Both the position numbers and the translations under genes were made by a program. The notes beneath the pieces are model-generated. The model had not been told where the DNA came from. It searched no databases and worked only from the letters and a program-made list of their open reading frames with translations. This document shows positions 1-9,815 of a stretch of DNA of 64,000 nucleotides, piece after piece. Every line of letters starts with the position of its first letter. The stretch's first letter is position 1. The DNA lies in the NCBI RefSeq assembly GCF_018882055.1, contig NZ_JACVPF010000002.1, forward strand, positions 558,001-622,000. Direction: 5' to 3'. Source of the stretch: Polynucleobacter sp. es-MAR-4. Its GTDB lineage: Bacteria; Pseudomonadota; Gammaproteobacteria; Burkholderiales; Burkholderiaceae.

Positions 1-345
1 ATCCGAAACTAAATCTGGATTCGCCACTGCAGAAGAATTCATACTCACTTTGTCAGCGCCCGCATTCAGCAAGCGGCGAACATCAGCAACTGCGCGCACA
101 CCACCGCCAACTGTTAAAGGAATAAATACTTGAGAAGCAACATCTTCAATGATGTGCAATATCAGATCACGACCATCTGAGGTGGCGGTGATATCCAAGA
201 AGGTAAGCTCATCTGCACCTTGTGTGTCGTAGCGCTTAGCAATCTCAACAGGATCACCTGCGTCGCGCAAACCAACAAAGTTCACGCCTTTCACAACGCG
301 CCCTGCCGTCACATCAAGACAAGGAATAATTCGTTTAGTGAGCAC
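1..345 (-). CDS. hisF: Imidazole glycerol phosphate synthase cyclase subunit HisF (partial, N-terminal part)
   Basis: HisF takes ammonia from HisH and converts PRFAR to imidazole glycerol phosphate and AICAR in histidine synthesis. Reverse translation from a GTG at 345 begins [16 protein letters not shown], the HisF N-terminus, with the catalytic aspartate at residue 11. It continues through [19 protein letters not shown]. About 115 codons are present and the C-terminal half lies beyond the left edge of the window. No ATG fits at this position, so the GTG start is preferred; it lies 11 bases after the hisA stop codon, which suggests translational coupling. It is the last visible gene of the his cluster. 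Confidence 0.95.
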   Translation of the reverse strand, partial: MLTKRIIPCLDVTAGRVVKGVNFVGLRDAGDPVEIAKRYDTQGADELTFLDITATSDGRDLILHIIEDVASQVFIPLTVGGGVRAVADVRRLLNAGADKVSMNSSAVANPDLVSD

Positions 346-356
346 TATTGAGCAAT

Positions 357-1118
357 CTAAATAATTTTCTTGGCGAACTTAAGCGTTAACTCATCGGCAT
401 ATTTTTGCGCAGCAGTTAAATCTAAGTCGCCAGCATAAATTGAGCGCCCAGCAATTACACCCATCACACCCTCAGCCTCTGCTTCGCAGAGCGCTTCAAT
501 ATCTTGATTGTTAGATAAACCGCCGCTGGCAATCACCGGAATCCGAATAGCCTGAGCCAACTTAACTGTGGCATCCATGTTGATGCCCTTCATCATGCCA
601 TCGCGACCAATGTCGGTATAGATGATTGCTTCAACGCCGTAATCTTCAAACTTCTTAGCAAGGTCGATTACTTCATGACCCGTGATCTTGCTCCAACCAT
701 CTGTTGCCACTTTGCCATCACGCGCATCCAAGCCAACCATGATGTGGCCAGGGAAAGCTGTGCAGGCATCCTGAACAAAACCAGGGCTCTTGACTGCAGC
801 AGTACCAATAATCACTGTACTAATACCGTCATCTAATAAACGTTCAATTGTTTCAAGATCGCGAATACCGCCACCCAGTTGAACCGGAATCTCGTCACCA
901 ACCGCCTTGAGGATCGACTTAATCGCAGACTCATTTTTCAGCTTGCCAGCAAATGCACCATTCAGATCGACGAGATGTAAACGACGCGCGCCTTTACCAA
1001 TCCAATGCGCAGCCATGGCGCCTGGATCTTCGGAAAATACAGTGGCTTTATCCATGTCACCTTGCTCGAGTCGAACACAGTGGCCATCTTTTAAATCAAT
1101 CGCGGGTATCAGCAGCAT
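357..1118 (-). CDS. hisA: ProFAR isomerase HisA
   Basis: HisA isomerises ProFAR to PRFAR, an Amadori rearrangement in histidine biosynthesis. The 253-residue protein has the usual length of this (beta-alpha)8 barrel. It begins [12 protein letters not shown], with the catalytic aspartate at residue 8. The second half-barrel carries [14 protein letters not shown], which contains the second catalytic aspartate, and the phosphate-binding glycines follow in IASGGLSN and GVIAGRSIY. It sits between hisH (20-base spacer) and hisF, the order normal for proteobacterial his operons. Nothing unusual is seen. Confidence 0.97.
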   Translation of the reverse strand: MLLIPAIDLKDGHCVRLEQGDMDKATVFSEDPGAMAAHWIGKGARRLHLVDLNGAFAGKLKNESAIKSILKAVGDEIPVQLGGGIRDLETIERLLDDGISTVIIGTAAVKSPGFVQDACTAFPGHIMVGLDARDGKVATDGWSKITGHEVIDLAKKFEDYGVEAIIYTDIGRDGMMKGINMDATVKLAQAIRIPVIASGGLSNNQDIEALCEAEAEGVMGVIAGRSIYAGDLDLTAAQKYADELTLKFAKKII

Positions 1119-1138
1119 AGCGTTAGCTTAGATAAGTA

Positions 1139-1801
1139 TTAAGGTTGCCAAGAAACAAAATTTTTGTAGAGCTTTAATCCGTATTCTGCACTTTTTTCTG
1201 GATGAAATTGCGTTGCAAAAATATTATCCCTTGCAACTGCAGAAGTAAACCAATCACCATATTCGGTAGAGCCCGCAATATCTTCCTTGCGCTGCGGCAC
1301 AACATAGTAACTATGAACAAAATAAAAACTGGCCAAGTCTGGAATGCCATCCCAAAGTGGATGCTGGCGATCTTGGCGTACTTGGTTCCAGCCCATATGG
1401 GGAACCTTGTAAGCTGATCCATCTGGCTGCAATTTGCCAGCCAATTCAAAGCGTCGCACCTCACCAGGAATTAATCCCAAGCAAGGTGTCCAAGCAGCAT
1501 TGGAATTGGCTCGCACTTCGGCACTTTGATCAAACAGCATCTGTTCGCCCACACAAACACCCAAGAGCGGTTTATTTTTAGCGGCATCTAGCAACGCCTC
1601 CAATAAACCAGACTCCTCTAGATGTTTCATGCAATCTGGCATAGCACCCTGCCCTGGGAGCACTACCCGCTCTGCGGAGAGAATTTCTTCAGGGGTGTGC
1701 GCAATCAAAACATTGGCATCGGGAGCCACATGATGAAAGGCCTGATATACGGAACGTAGATTCCCCATTCCGTAGTCAACGATCGCAATAGTTTGCGCCA
1801 A
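1139..1801 (-). CDS. hisH: Imidazole glycerol phosphate synthase glutaminase subunit HisH
   Basis: HisH is the class I glutamine amidotransferase subunit that feeds ammonia to HisF. The 220 residues start with the typical [14 protein letters not shown]. The nucleophilic cysteine is C83 in GVCVGEQ, and the other triad members are H200 and E202 in QFHPEKS. The oxyanion-strand segment [10 protein letters not shown] is also present. At this position many homologues read GMQ instead of GEQ, and I take this as lineage variation. It lies 62 bases downstream of hisB and 20 bases before hisA on the same strand. Confidence 0.97.
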   Translation of the reverse strand: MAQTIAIVDYGMGNLRSVYQAFHHVAPDANVLIAHTPEEILSAERVVLPGQGAMPDCMKHLEESGLLEALLDAAKNKPLLGVCVGEQMLFDQSAEVRANSNAAWTPCLGLIPGEVRRFELAGKLQPDGSAYKVPHMGWNQVRQDRQHPLWDGIPDLASFYFVHSYYVVPQRKEDIAGSTEYGDWFTSAVARDNIFATQFHPEKSAEYGLKLYKNFVSWQP

Positions 1802-1863
1802 TTGTTAGCCTATGTTCTGTGGTTTTTTGACAGTCTTCTACTCAACACTAGAAATTTTCTAGA

Positions 1864-2451
1864 TTAGAGGCTGCCCTTAGTAGAAGGAACAACACCAGAA
1901 GCACGTGGATCCAACTCCAAAGCCATGCGCAATGCACGGCCAAAGGCCTTGAACACAGTCTCAATCTGGTGGTGAGCATTAATGCCACGTAAATTATCGA
2001 TGTGCAAAGTCACTCCTGCATGGTTTACAAAACCACGGAAGAACTCAATGCTGAGATCAACATCAAAGTCACCTACGCGTGCGCGGGTAAATGGCACGTT
2101 AAATTCCAGTCCTGGTCGACCAGAAAAGTCGATTACTACGCGAGAAAGGGTTTCATCTAAAGGCACGTAAGAATGGCCGTAACGAGTGATACCGGCTTTG
2201 TCACCTACTGCTTTAGCAAACGCCTGACCCAAGGTAATACCCACATCCTCAACAGTGTGGTGATCATCAATATGGGTATCGCCCTTAGCGACCACTTTAA
2301 GGTCGATCATGCCGTGACGGGCAATTTGATCCAACATATGGTCTAGGAAGGGTACGCCAGAGGCTAGCTCAGCTTTACCTGTGCCATCTAAATTGATAGC
2401 AATTTGAATTTTGGTTTCCGAAGTGTTTCGGGTAACGTCGGCTTGCCGCAT
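1864..2451 (-). CDS. hisB: Imidazoleglycerol-phosphate dehydratase HisB (monofunctional)
   Basis: HisB dehydrates imidazole glycerol phosphate to imidazole acetol phosphate. The 195-residue length matches the monofunctional enzyme, without the histidinol-phosphatase domain fused in enterobacteria. Metal-binding motifs [11 protein letters not shown] (about residues 61-71) and [14 protein letters not shown] (about 159-172) are both present. The start at 2451 is the first methionine and gives the family N-terminus [14 protein letters not shown]. No clear ribosome-binding site precedes it. Because hisC upstream is inverted, hisB is the first gene of a hisB-H-A-F unit and must be expressed from the 126-base divergent spacer. 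Confidence 0.96.
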   Translation of the reverse strand: MRQADVTRNTSETKIQIAINLDGTGKAELASGVPFLDHMLDQIARHGMIDLKVVAKGDTHIDDHHTVEDVGITLGQAFAKAVGDKAGITRYGHSYVPLDETLSRVVIDFSGRPGLEFNVPFTRARVGDFDVDLSIEFFRGFVNHAGVTLHIDNLRGINAHHQIETVFKAFGRALRMALELDPRASGVVPSTKGSL

Positions 2452-2577
2452 GCTTCAGTGCGCCGCGAGGCGAAGTGTTGATTGAAGCCTCATAATATCA
2501 TTCCTAATACAGATATAAATGCCGATTTTGATTACTAGCGTTTATTCACTTTTGCTGATTTTTGACTAGAGTCCCAC
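2452..2577. promoter_or_regulatory. Divergent hisB/hisC spacer, expected to hold promoters for both directions
   Basis: This AT-rich 126-base spacer separates the divergent starts of hisB and hisC, so both transcripts must begin in it or in the neighbouring coding ends. I see A/T-rich candidate -10 boxes (TATAAA at 2514-2519 for the hisC direction; TATTAT for the hisB direction near 2494-2499), but no convincing -35 partner at normal spacing. Neither gene has a strong ribosome-binding site. The assignment rests on gene layout rather than on a clear promoter match. Confidence 0.4.
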
Positions 2578-3651
2578 ATGAGCCGCTTTTGGAGCCCCGT
2601 TGTTCAGACCCTCACCCCTTACGTTCCTGGGGAGCAACCGCAAATGGAGCGGTTGGTAAAGCTCAATACGAATGAGAGCCCTTATGGTCCATCCCCCAAG
2701 GCTCTAGCCGCCATAAATCAACAAAATACGGATGATTTAAGGCTCTATCCCGACCCTGAAGGGGTGGCACTGAAAAAAGCCATTGCCGATTTACATGGAC
2801 TGAACCCGAAACAGGTGTTTTTAGGGAATGGCTCTGATGAGGTCCTAGCCCACGTATTTTTAGGTCTGCTCAAACAAGCAAAACCAGTTCAATTTCCAGA
2901 TATCACCTATAGCTTCTACCCAGTCTATTGCAAGTTATTTGGCATTAACCATCAAACAGTGGCCCTGGGCCCTGATTTTGAGATTCGGGTAGAGGATTTC
3001 AAAACCCCCAATGGTGGAATCATTTTCCCCAATCCCAATGCCCCTACTGGTCGAGCCATTCCGCGATCAGATATCGAAGCTCTGTTGAGCAGAAATACAG
3101 ATTCAGTCGTGGTGATTGATGAGGCCTATGTCGATTACGGGACTGAGTCTTGCATCCCCCTGCTTCGCGGAAATGCGTGCCCAGAAAACCTCTTGGTCGT
3201 TCATACCCTATCGAAGTCACGTGCCCTAGCAGGACTTCGCGTTGGATTTGCAGTGGGCCACCCAGCATTGATTGAAGGCCTAGAGCGAGTGAAGAACAGT
3301 TTTAACTCCTACCCACTAGGACGTTTGGCGCAAGCTGGAGCAATTGCTGCAATTCAAGATCAAGCCCATTTGGAATCTACCAGCAAAAAAGTAGCTCAAA
3401 CTCGCGAACGCTTAGTCACTGAATTAAGCACATTGGGTTTTAATACGCTGCCATCAACAGCCAACTTTATTTTTACACGTCACCCAGAACATGCCGGAGC
3501 GAAGCTGTATCAAGCATTACGCGATCGTGGAATTATCGTGCGTCACTTCAAATCACCACGCATTGAAGAATTCCTGCGCATCACCATTGGTACCGATGAT
3601 CAAACCAACGAATTGATTGCTGCCCTGAAAGAGATTCTAGCTAGCGCTTAA
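2578..3651 (+). CDS. hisC: Histidinol-phosphate aminotransferase HisC
   Basis: HisC transfers an amino group from glutamate to imidazole acetol phosphate using pyridoxal phosphate. The 357-residue protein is a fold-type I aminotransferase. It contains [14 protein letters not shown] (about 27-40), NPNAPTG (152-158), the cofactor-contact aspartate in [10 protein letters not shown] (about 178-187) and the Schiff-base lysine K213 in [10 protein letters not shown]. Its position between hisD and hisB is the normal one, but it is on the opposite strand from all other his genes in the window. It therefore needs its own promoter and ends with its own terminator-like hairpin at 3670-3695. The reading frame is intact. 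Confidence 0.96.
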   Translation: MSRFWSPVVQTLTPYVPGEQPQMERLVKLNTNESPYGPSPKALAAINQQNTDDLRLYPDPEGVALKKAIADLHGLNPKQVFLGNGSDEVLAHVFLGLLKQAKPVQFPDITYSFYPVYCKLFGINHQTVALGPDFEIRVEDFKTPNGGIIFPNPNAPTGRAIPRSDIEALLSRNTDSVVVIDEAYVDYGTESCIPLLRGNACPENLLVVHTLSKSRALAGLRVGFAVGHPALIEGLERVKNSFNSYPLGRLAQAGAIAAIQDQAHLESTSKKVAQTRERLVTELSTLGFNTLPSTANFIFTRHPEHAGAKLYQALRDRGIIVRHFKSPRIEEFLRITIGTDDQTNELIAALKEILASA

Positions 3652-3669
3652 GTTGTACTGCAATTTTTT

Positions 3670-3695
3670 CTCAACCGCGATTGAGTTTATTTTTT
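3670..3695 (+). terminator. Candidate intrinsic terminator of hisC
   Basis: A short stem CTCAA/TTGAG (3670-3674 with 3681-3685, six-base loop) is followed on the plus strand by TTTATTTTTT. The stem is only 5 bp and AT-rich, so it is a weak terminator. In the minus direction there is no T-tract. The T-tract overlaps the stop codon of the convergent hisD gene. Confidence 0.5.
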
Positions 3696-5009
3696 CAGGC
3701 GCATCTCAGCTGCACGAGCATGAGCCGTCAGACCTTCACCGTGTGCAAGCGTGCTGGCCACAGCACCCAGGGTTTGAGCGCCTGCCTCACTCACTTCAAT
3801 CATGCTTGAGCGCTTGATGAAGTCATAGACACCTAAAGGCGAAGAGAAGCGCGCAGTACGCGCTGTTGGTAAAACGTGGTTTGGACCTGCGCAATAATCA
3901 CCCAGAGATTCGCTGGTGTAGTTACCCATAAAGATAGCGCCAGCATGACGAATCAACTCAGCCCATTTACGTGGCTCAGTTGCACAAACTTCTAAATGCT
4001 CAGCAGCGATCGCATTAGCGATTTCACAAGCCTCACTCATATTATTGACATGAATTAATAAAGCGCGATTAGCAAGCGATGCTTCGATCACTTTTTTTCT
4101 CGGCATCTCAGGCAGTAACTTGTTAATACTTGCTTGCACTTGCTCAATAAATTTCTCATCTGGGCAAAGCAAAATAGATTGAGCCAACTCATCGTGTTCA
4201 GCTTGCGAAAATAAATCCATCGCAATCCAATCGGGATTGCTAGAGCCATCACAGAGAACCAAAATTTCTGAAGGGCCAGCGATCATGTCGATACCAACAG
4301 TGCCAAACACTCTGCGCTTGGCAGCGGCTACATAGGCATTACCAGGGCCAACAATTTTGTCCACTGGCGGAATAGTTTGTGTGCCATAAGCCAAGGCGCC
4401 AACAGCTTGGGCGCCACCAATTGTAAAGACACGATCAACGCCAGATAAATAGGCGGCAGCCAAGACCAAAGGATTACGAGCGCCATCGGGGGTTGGCACC
4501 ACCATGATGACTTCTTTGACGCCAGCCACTTTTGCGGGAATCGCATTCATTAATACGGAAGATGGGTAAGCCGCTTTACCGCCTGGAACATAAATACCCA
4601 CGCGATCTAAGGCTGTAACCTTCTGACCTAAGCGTGTGCCATCGGCCTCTTCATATTCCCAAGAGTGGCAACCTGCTTCAATCTTTTGCTTCTCGTGATA
4701 CGCGCGCACTCTTTGCGCGGCAATATCCAAAGCATTTTTTTGTTCAGCTGATAAACCTTCGTAAGCTATTTTTAATTCTTCTTGAGAAATCTCTAACTCA
4801 GTAACGCTAGCCACATTTAAGCGATCAAACTGCTTTGTAAAGGAGCGTACAGCTGCATCACCTTCACTTTTGACTTGGGCCAGAATTTTTACTACCGCAG
4901 CATCAATCGCTTCATCATCTGCCATTGGCAAAGAAAGGCTAGAGAGCAGAGTTTCTTTAAACCCTGCATCTTTACTATTAAGGCGTTTGACTTTGACTTC
5001 TGCTGACAT
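3687..5009 (-). CDS. hisD: Histidinol dehydrogenase HisD
   Basis: HisD oxidises L-histidinol to L-histidine in two NAD-dependent steps, the last of the pathway. The 440 residues include the NAD/substrate region [15 protein letters not shown] (about 137-151), VGPGNAYV (about 220-227), zinc ligands Q269 and H272 in SQAEHDE, and the general base pair E337-H338 in AEHLEV. The length is typical. It starts 11 bases after the hisG stop codon, so the two are almost certainly cotranscribed. It converges on hisC with only 35 bases between the two coding ends. Confidence 0.97.
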   Translation of the reverse strand: MSAEVKVKRLNSKDAGFKETLLSSLSLPMADDEAIDAAVVKILAQVKSEGDAAVRSFTKQFDRLNVASVTELEISQEELKIAYEGLSAEQKNALDIAAQRVRAYHEKQKIEAGCHSWEYEEADGTRLGQKVTALDRVGIYVPGGKAAYPSSVLMNAIPAKVAGVKEVIMVVPTPDGARNPLVLAAAYLSGVDRVFTIGGAQAVGALAYGTQTIPPVDKIVGPGNAYVAAAKRRVFGTVGIDMIAGPSEILVLCDGSSNPDWIAMDLFSQAEHDELAQSILLCPDEKFIEQVQASINKLLPEMPRKKVIEASLANRALLIHVNNMSEACEIANAIAAEHLEVCATEPRKWAELIRHAGAIFMGNYTSESLGDYCAGPNHVLPTARTARFSSPLGVYDFIKRSSMIEVSEAGAQTLGAVASTLAHGEGLTAHARAAEMRLKK

Positions 5010-5020
5010 GAGAATTTTCT

Positions 5021-5647
5021 TTACTTCAACAATTCAAAGAATGGCTGTAATTGCGTGCGCTTACGCTTGTAGGATGCCTGATTGACAACCAAGCGTGCAC
5101 TGATGTCAGCGATAGGCTCAACCTCAACCAAGCCATTAGCACGCAAGGTATTACCTGTAGACACCAAATCTACAATCGCATCCGCCAAACCAACTAAAGG
5201 GGCTAACTCCATGGAGCCATACAAATGAATGGTGTCGATGTGCACGCCTTTATTAGCAAAGTGTTCACGTGCGCAATTGACATACTTGGTGGCAACTTTT
5301 AAACGTGACCCCTGCTTTACAGCAGCGGCGTAATCAAAACCTTCTTTGACGGCAACTGACATACGACATTTAGCAATGTTCAAATCAAAAGGAACATATA
5401 GACCGTCGGTACCGTTTTCCATCAATACATCCAAACCTGCAACACCGAAGTCTGCGCCACCAAACTGAACATAGGTTGGCACATCCGAAGCACGAACAAT
5501 GATCAGGCGAACATCCGGATTGGAGGTCTCAATAATCAGTTTGCGTGACTTTTCTGGGTCCTCAAGCGGACGGATACCGATCTTGGATAAGATCTCGGCG
5601 GTTTCTTCGAAGATACGCCCCTTCGAGAGGGCTAAAGTTAACTTCAT
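5021..5647 (-). CDS. hisG: ATP phosphoribosyltransferase catalytic subunit HisG, short form
   Basis: HisG condenses ATP with PRPP, the first and feedback-controlled step of histidine synthesis. At 208 residues it is the short form lacking the C-terminal regulatory domain of the roughly 300-residue enterobacterial enzyme. Short-form HisG works as a hetero-octamer with HisZ, a HisRS-like regulatory subunit (family knowledge). No hisZ is present here, so it should lie elsewhere. The start [16 protein letters not shown] and the PRPP-binding stretch [17 protein letters not shown] (about 157-173) are typical. The gene is 20 bases from murA and 11 bases from hisD. Confidence 0.97.
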   Translation of the reverse strand: MKLTLALSKGRIFEETAEILSKIGIRPLEDPEKSRKLIIETSNPDVRLIIVRASDVPTYVQFGGADFGVAGLDVLMENGTDGLYVPFDLNIAKCRMSVAVKEGFDYAAAVKQGSRLKVATKYVNCAREHFANKGVHIDTIHLYGSMELAPLVGLADAIVDLVSTGNTLRANGLVEVEPIADISARLVVNQASYKRKRTQLQPFFELLK

Positions 5648-5667
5648 GGACTAATTATCTATCAGGC

Positions 5668-6942
5668 TTACTTGATTCGCTGAATGTTGGCGCCCAAGAG
5701 GGTCAACTTTTGCTCCATGCGGTCATATCCGCGATCTAAGTGATAAATCCGATCTACCTGGGTTTCGCCTTGGGCGGCCAAACCTGCAATCACCAAGCTA
5801 GCAGATGCACGCAAATCGGTAGCCATCACAATGGCGCCGGATAGCTTCTCCACACCTTGGGCAATAGCGGTATTACCCTCAATGGCGATATCAGCACCAA
5901 GGCGGTTCATCTCTTGAACGTGCATAAAGCGATTTTCAAAGATAGTTTCAGTAATGGTGGCATTGCCCTGGGCAATCGCATTCACCGCCATGAGCTGAGC
6001 CTGCATATCTGTCGGGAAGGCTGGGTACTCAGAAGTGCGGAAACTAACAGCCTTAGGGCGACTTTTCATAGAGGCTTTGATCCAATCAGTGCCCACTTCC
6101 ATTTCTAAGCCAGCTTCTTTGAGTTTGACGATCACAGCATCCAATGTGTCTGGGCGACAGTGTTTTACCAACACTTCACCACCAGCAGCAGCGACTGCAC
6201 ATAAGAATGTACCCGCCTCAATACGATCAGCAATGACGGCATGTTCTGCACTGTGGAGCTTTTCAACGCCTTCAATAACCAAGCGATCAGTTCCAATACC
6301 GGTAATCTTCGCACCCATTTTGACAAGTAACTCAGCCAAGTCCCCTACTTCAGGCTCACGGGCGGCATTCTCTAAAATCGTTGTGCCAGATGCCAAGGTA
6401 GCGGCCATCAGTAAATTTTCTGTGCCAGTCACAGTAATCATGTCAGTCAAAATCGAAGCGCCTTGCAAGCGGCCCGTGGCAGATTTAGTTTCTGCTTGAA
6501 TATAACCACTCTTGATCTTGATGGTGGCACCCATGGCCTTTAAGCCCTTAATGTGCTGATCGACTGGACGGGCACCAATGGCGCAACCACCAGGTAAAGA
6601 AACCTTGGCGCTATGCATTCTGGCAAGCAATGGGCCCAGAACCAAAATGGAGGCGCGCATGGTTTTCACCATTTCGTAAGTTGCTTCAGAGCTTTTAATA
6701 TTTGCCGCGTTTAGTACCACGCAATTACGATCATTCACATCTGGAAAAGTGACTGTTACGCCAATCTCCTGCAGGAGCTTGAGCATCGTCCGCACATCTT
6801 GCAAGTCTGGAACATTACGCAGGGTGATAGGTTGATCAGTAAGCAAGCAGGCGCACAAAATAGGAAGTGCTGCATTCTTAGCGCCAGCAATCACTACCTC
6901 GCCCTTGAGCGGAGTGCCGCCAACCATTCGTAATTTGTCCAT
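5668..6942 (-). CDS. murA: UDP-N-acetylglucosamine 1-carboxyvinyltransferase MurA
   Basis: MurA transfers enolpyruvate from PEP to UDP-GlcNAc in the cytoplasm, the first committed step of peptidoglycan synthesis. The 424 residues start with [20 protein letters not shown], which contains the conserved substrate lysine and AKNAALPI. The fosfomycin-reactive cysteine is C120 in [15 protein letters not shown], so fosfomycin should bind as in sensitive enzymes. Length and motifs are normal. Association with a BolA-family gene upstream and hisG downstream is common in beta- and gammaproteobacteria. Confidence 0.98.
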   Translation of the reverse strand: MDKLRMVGGTPLKGEVVIAGAKNAALPILCACLLTDQPITLRNVPDLQDVRTMLKLLQEIGVTVTFPDVNDRNCVVLNAANIKSSEATYEMVKTMRASILVLGPLLARMHSAKVSLPGGCAIGARPVDQHIKGLKAMGATIKIKSGYIQAETKSATGRLQGASILTDMITVTGTENLLMAATLASGTTILENAAREPEVGDLAELLVKMGAKITGIGTDRLVIEGVEKLHSAEHAVIADRIEAGTFLCAVAAAGGEVLVKHCRPDTLDAVIVKLKEAGLEMEVGTDWIKASMKSRPKAVSFRTSEYPAFPTDMQAQLMAVNAIAQGNATITETIFENRFMHVQEMNRLGADIAIEGNTAIAQGVEKLSGAIVMATDLRASASLVIAGLAAQGETQVDRIYHLDRGYDRMEQKLTLLGANIQRIK

Positions 6943-6975
6943 GAATCTATTCCAGTAAAAATCTAATGTCGTAAT

Positions 6976-7224
6976 TTAAGTTGGGCTATTTTGCGAGAAC
7001 TCTGCAGGAGTAAACGCCTTAATTGATAAAGCATGTACCTCTGCCTTCATGCGATCACCCATAGCGCCATACACCAGCTGATGACGCTGAATCAAACGCT
7101 TGCCTTCAAACTCCGGACTCACAATCGTCGCAAAGAAATGTTGTCCATCACCCTCTACCTTGACATGAGTACATGCCAGGCCTTGCTGAATATAGCCTTC
7201 AATTTGTTCTGGGGTTGGCAACAT
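6976..7224 (-). CDS. ibaG: BolA/IbaG-family protein
   Basis: Small 82-residue protein of the BolA family, whose members work with monothiol glutaredoxins in iron-sulfur cluster handling and stress response. The conserved helix-turn segment RLIQRHQLVYGAMGDRM and the following ALSIKAFTPAEF match the IbaG (YrbA) subtype, which is encoded next to murA in many proteobacteria. A GTG at 7227 and an ATG at 7224 are both possible starts. The AGGAG six bases upstream favours the ATG, which is used here. The symbol rests on genomic context as well as similarity. Confidence 0.85.
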   Translation of the reverse strand: MLPTPEQIEGYIQQGLACTHVKVEGDGQHFFATIVSPEFEGKRLIQRHQLVYGAMGDRMKAEVHALSIKAFTPAEFSQNSPT

Positions 7225-7285
7225 CACAATCTCCTAATTTCTTAATCATTCTTTAATACGTATTTTTAAGCACGAGCATCTGCTG

Positions 7286-8074
7286 CTAGTTTCTTAGCTT
7301 GTAACCTTTTTGGAGTAAACGCAAAGCAATAGCAGAAACCAAAAAAAAGAAACAAGCAACAATCGCCAAACTATTCCAAGGCGATATATCTGATACCCCA
7401 AAGAAACCGTAACGAAAGCCATCAATCATGTAGAAGAATGGATTGAAATGCGACACCACTTGCCATGCTGAAGGCAGAGAATGAATGGAATAGAACACAC
7501 CAGACAGCATAGTCGCCGGCATGATGATGAAATTCTGAAAAGCAGCCAATTGATCGTATTTATCAGCCCAAATGCCAGCAATTAAACCCATGCTTCCTAA
7601 AATTGCAGCACCCAACAGTGCGAATGCCATGATCCATAGTGGGTACTCAAAGGATGGCATTGCAAACCATGCCGTGATTAGCAACACGCCTGAGCCCACC
7701 ACGATTCCACGGAACACTGCAGCTAAGACATAGGCAGCATAAAACTCTAGATGACTAAAAGGGGCAAGCAAAACAAAAACAAGATTGCCAGTTACCTTGG
7801 ATTGAATGAGTGATGAAGAAGTATTGGCAAATGCGTTCTGCAACACGCTCATCATCACTAAGCCCGGAATCAGGAAGGCCGTGTAATTCAGTCGACCATA
7901 AACTTCTTTGCCCTCAAGGACATGACCAAAAATCATTAAATACAAGACAGCAGTCAGTACTGGCGCAGCAACAGTCTGGAACGCAACCTTATAAAAACGC
8001 TTAATTTCTTTACGGAGTAGTGTTGGGAAACCGCTGCCATAAGAGATGGGTAATTTATTCAAAGTAGACTTCAT
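7286..8074 (-). CDS. ABC-2 type transporter permease (YadH-like)
   Basis: Membrane subunit of an ABC exporter, 262 residues, with about six hydrophobic segments (for example APVLTAVLYLMIFGHV, LIPGLVMMSVLQ, FRGIVVGSGVLLITAWF). The conserved ABC-2 signature stretch near FNPFFYMIDGFRYGFFG lies towards the C-terminus. It overlaps the ATPase gene upstream by 4 bases (ATGA), so the two form one transporter. It is closest to the YadGH type, whose substrate is not established. In Burkholderiales this pair often follows the mla genes, hinting at an envelope role (inference). Confidence 0.88.
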   Translation of the reverse strand: MKSTLNKLPISYGSGFPTLLRKEIKRFYKVAFQTVAAPVLTAVLYLMIFGHVLEGKEVYGRLNYTAFLIPGLVMMSVLQNAFANTSSSLIQSKVTGNLVFVLLAPFSHLEFYAAYVLAAVFRGIVVGSGVLLITAWFAMPSFEYPLWIMAFALLGAAILGSMGLIAGIWADKYDQLAAFQNFIIMPATMLSGVFYSIHSLPSAWQVVSHFNPFFYMIDGFRYGFFGVSDISPWNSLAIVACFFFLVSAIALRLLQKGYKLRN

Positions 8075-8823
8075 CGCACACCTCCCGACATGATGTTGAC
8101 AAATACATCTTCGAGATCCGTCTTGCCCTCGCCATCTTTTTTCACCGAGCCATACTGACTCAATAAATTGGCCGTGGTATCTAAAGCAACAATCTTGCCT
8201 TGTTTAAGCATAGCAATACGCTGACACAATGCCTCAGCCTCTTCAAGGTAATGAGTTGTTAATACAATCGTGTGCCCATCTTGATTTAGGCGACTGATAA
8301 ATTGCCAGAGGGATTGACGTAGCTCTACATCAACGCCAGCAGTAGGCTCATCCAAAATAATTACAGGCGGCCTGTGAACCAAAGCTTGAGCCACCAATAC
8401 CCGGCGCTTCATACCACCAGATAAAGAACGCATATTGCTATCAGCTTTATTCGTGAGATCTAGATTAGCCATGATCTCGTCAATCCAGGCATCGTTATGA
8501 CGAATCCCAAAATAACCAGACTGAAATTGCAGCGTCTCTCTAACGGTAAAGAAAGGATCAAATACCAACTCCTGCGGCACGACTCCTAACATCCGGCGAG
8601 CATCACGGAATTGACTTTGAACATCAGCCCCCATGATTGCAGCATGACCCCTATCAGCAGTAACTAAACCAGCCAGAATAGAAATCAGTGTTGTCTTGCC
8701 TGCACCATTAGGGCCAAGTAAGCCAAAGAACTCGCCTTGCTCAATTGATAAGGAAACATCGTCTAGCGCTTGGAGTGCGCCATAATTTTTTGATACGTTT
8801 TTAATCGATATTGCAGAGTGCAT
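8071..8823 (-). CDS. ABC transporter ATP-binding protein (YadG-like)
   Basis: ATPase partner of the ABC-2 permease that overlaps its 3' end. Over 250 residues it shows Walker A GPNGAGKT (37-44), the signature LSGGM (134-138), Walker B VIILDEP (154-160) and the H-loop TTHYLEEAE. The short C-terminal region is typical of ABC-2 exporter ATPases. It starts one base after mlaB and probably belongs to the same transcript, but it is not a component of the Mla complex itself, which has MlaF. The exported substrate cannot be read from the sequence. Confidence 0.9.
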   Translation of the reverse strand: MHSAISIKNVSKNYGALQALDDVSLSIEQGEFFGLLGPNGAGKTTLISILAGLVTADRGHAAIMGADVQSQFRDARRMLGVVPQELVFDPFFTVRETLQFQSGYFGIRHNDAWIDEIMANLDLTNKADSNMRSLSGGMKRRVLVAQALVHRPPVIILDEPTAGVDVELRQSLWQFISRLNQDGHTIVLTTHYLEEAEALCQRIAMLKQGKIVALDTTANLLSQYGSVKKDGEGKTDLEDVFVNIMSGGVR

Positions 8824-8824
8824 G

Positions 8825-9103
8825 CTATGACAAGCCTAGCAACTCAGCAACGCCATATACGCCAGCTAGAACTTTTAGCTTCTCTGGCGCATGCTCTATC
8901 GAAATAGACTTACCTTCAGAAAAGAGATTTTTTTGCCATGCCAACAAAACAGTCAATACTGTCGAGTCAAAATCTTTTAGCGCAGAGCAATCGATCGACT
9001 GCAAACTGGGGATATTTAACAAGCCCTCTTTTTGCAACTGCAAGGCATTTTCTTGCGTAACGTTTTTCGGCAAAAGAAAAGGCATGGTGTCTTTATTTAA
9101 CAA
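8825..9103 (-). CDS. mlaB: MlaB-like STAS-domain protein
   Basis: Small cytoplasmic STAS-domain protein of 92 residues. In the Mla system MlaB binds the MlaF ATPase and is needed for assembly and activity of the MlaFEDB inner-membrane complex. The segment LQSIDCSALKDFDSTVLTVLL resembles the STAS core around the conserved D-S/T motif, here DFDST. The protein is divergent, and the call leans on its place directly after mlaC (adjacent, no spacer) in an otherwise complete mla cluster. Confidence 0.82.
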   Translation of the reverse strand: MLNKDTMPFLLPKNVTQENALQLQKEGLLNIPSLQSIDCSALKDFDSTVLTVLLAWQKNLFSEGKSISIEHAPEKLKVLAGVYGVAELLGLS

Positions 9104-9745
9104 TTAATTACTTGGCTTAGCGGTAGCCAATTGTTTATTACGGTCTTGCAAGAACTTCACCAAACCCTCAATGCCATTTTGACTAATTTGATTAGAAAAC
9201 TGGTTGCGGTAGGCTTCAACCAACCAAACGCCCATGATGTTCATGTCATAAACCTTCCAGCCATTGGCTGTTTTCTCAAGGCGATAGTCCAAGGGCACTG
9301 GGTCACCACGGCCAATTACAACCGTTTTCACAACCACCTCTTTATCGTCTGGCGCCGCGCGCAAAGCTTTGAATTGCACAGTTTGGTCGCGCAATTGACT
9401 CAAAGCACCTGAGTAGGTACGAATCAGTAAATTTTTAAATTCCATCGAAAGTTGCGCTTGCTGCTCTGGTGTTGCTTTTTTCCAATTAGGTCCCATCGCC
9501 ATTTCTGTTGTGCGACGCATATCGGTATAAGGAACAATTTTCTTTTCTACCAATTCCACAATCTTCGGAATGTTGCCCTTCTGAATATCAGGATCAGCCT
9601 TGACGCTTGCCATTACATCCGTAACAACCATCTTGATTAAAGCGTCTGGCGGAGTGGATTGATCAGGGGTCTGAGCAAAAGCAGTGCCGACCGCAAACAG
9701 CAAGCCTGCAAAAATAAAACTGCTGATTTTTTTAAAAATTTTCAT
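9104..9745 (-). CDS. mlaC: Periplasmic phospholipid-binding protein MlaC
   Basis: MlaC shuttles phospholipids across the periplasm between MlaA in the outer membrane and MlaD at the inner membrane. The chosen ATG at 9745 gives MKIFKKISSFIFAGLLFAVGTAFAQ, a classic Sec signal peptide with cleavage expected after AFA. An in-frame ATG five codons earlier (9760) would add MWAWN in front of the signal and is less likely. The mature part contains VPYTDMRRTTEMAMGPNW and YRLEKTANGWKVYDMNIMGVWLVEAYRNQF, the Ttg2D/MlaC hallmark region. The length of 213 residues is typical. Confidence 0.93.
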   Translation of the reverse strand: MKIFKKISSFIFAGLLFAVGTAFAQTPDQSTPPDALIKMVVTDVMASVKADPDIQKGNIPKIVELVEKKIVPYTDMRRTTEMAMGPNWKKATPEQQAQLSMEFKNLLIRTYSGALSQLRDQTVQFKALRAAPDDKEVVVKTVVIGRGDPVPLDYRLEKTANGWKVYDMNIMGVWLVEAYRNQFSNQISQNGIEGLVKFLQDRNKQLATAKPSN

Positions 9746-9815
9746 ATTCCACGCCCACAATCTTTATCTATATTGAGACTCATTTTAGTCACTTCAAATC
9801 GAATTGATGAACTGC

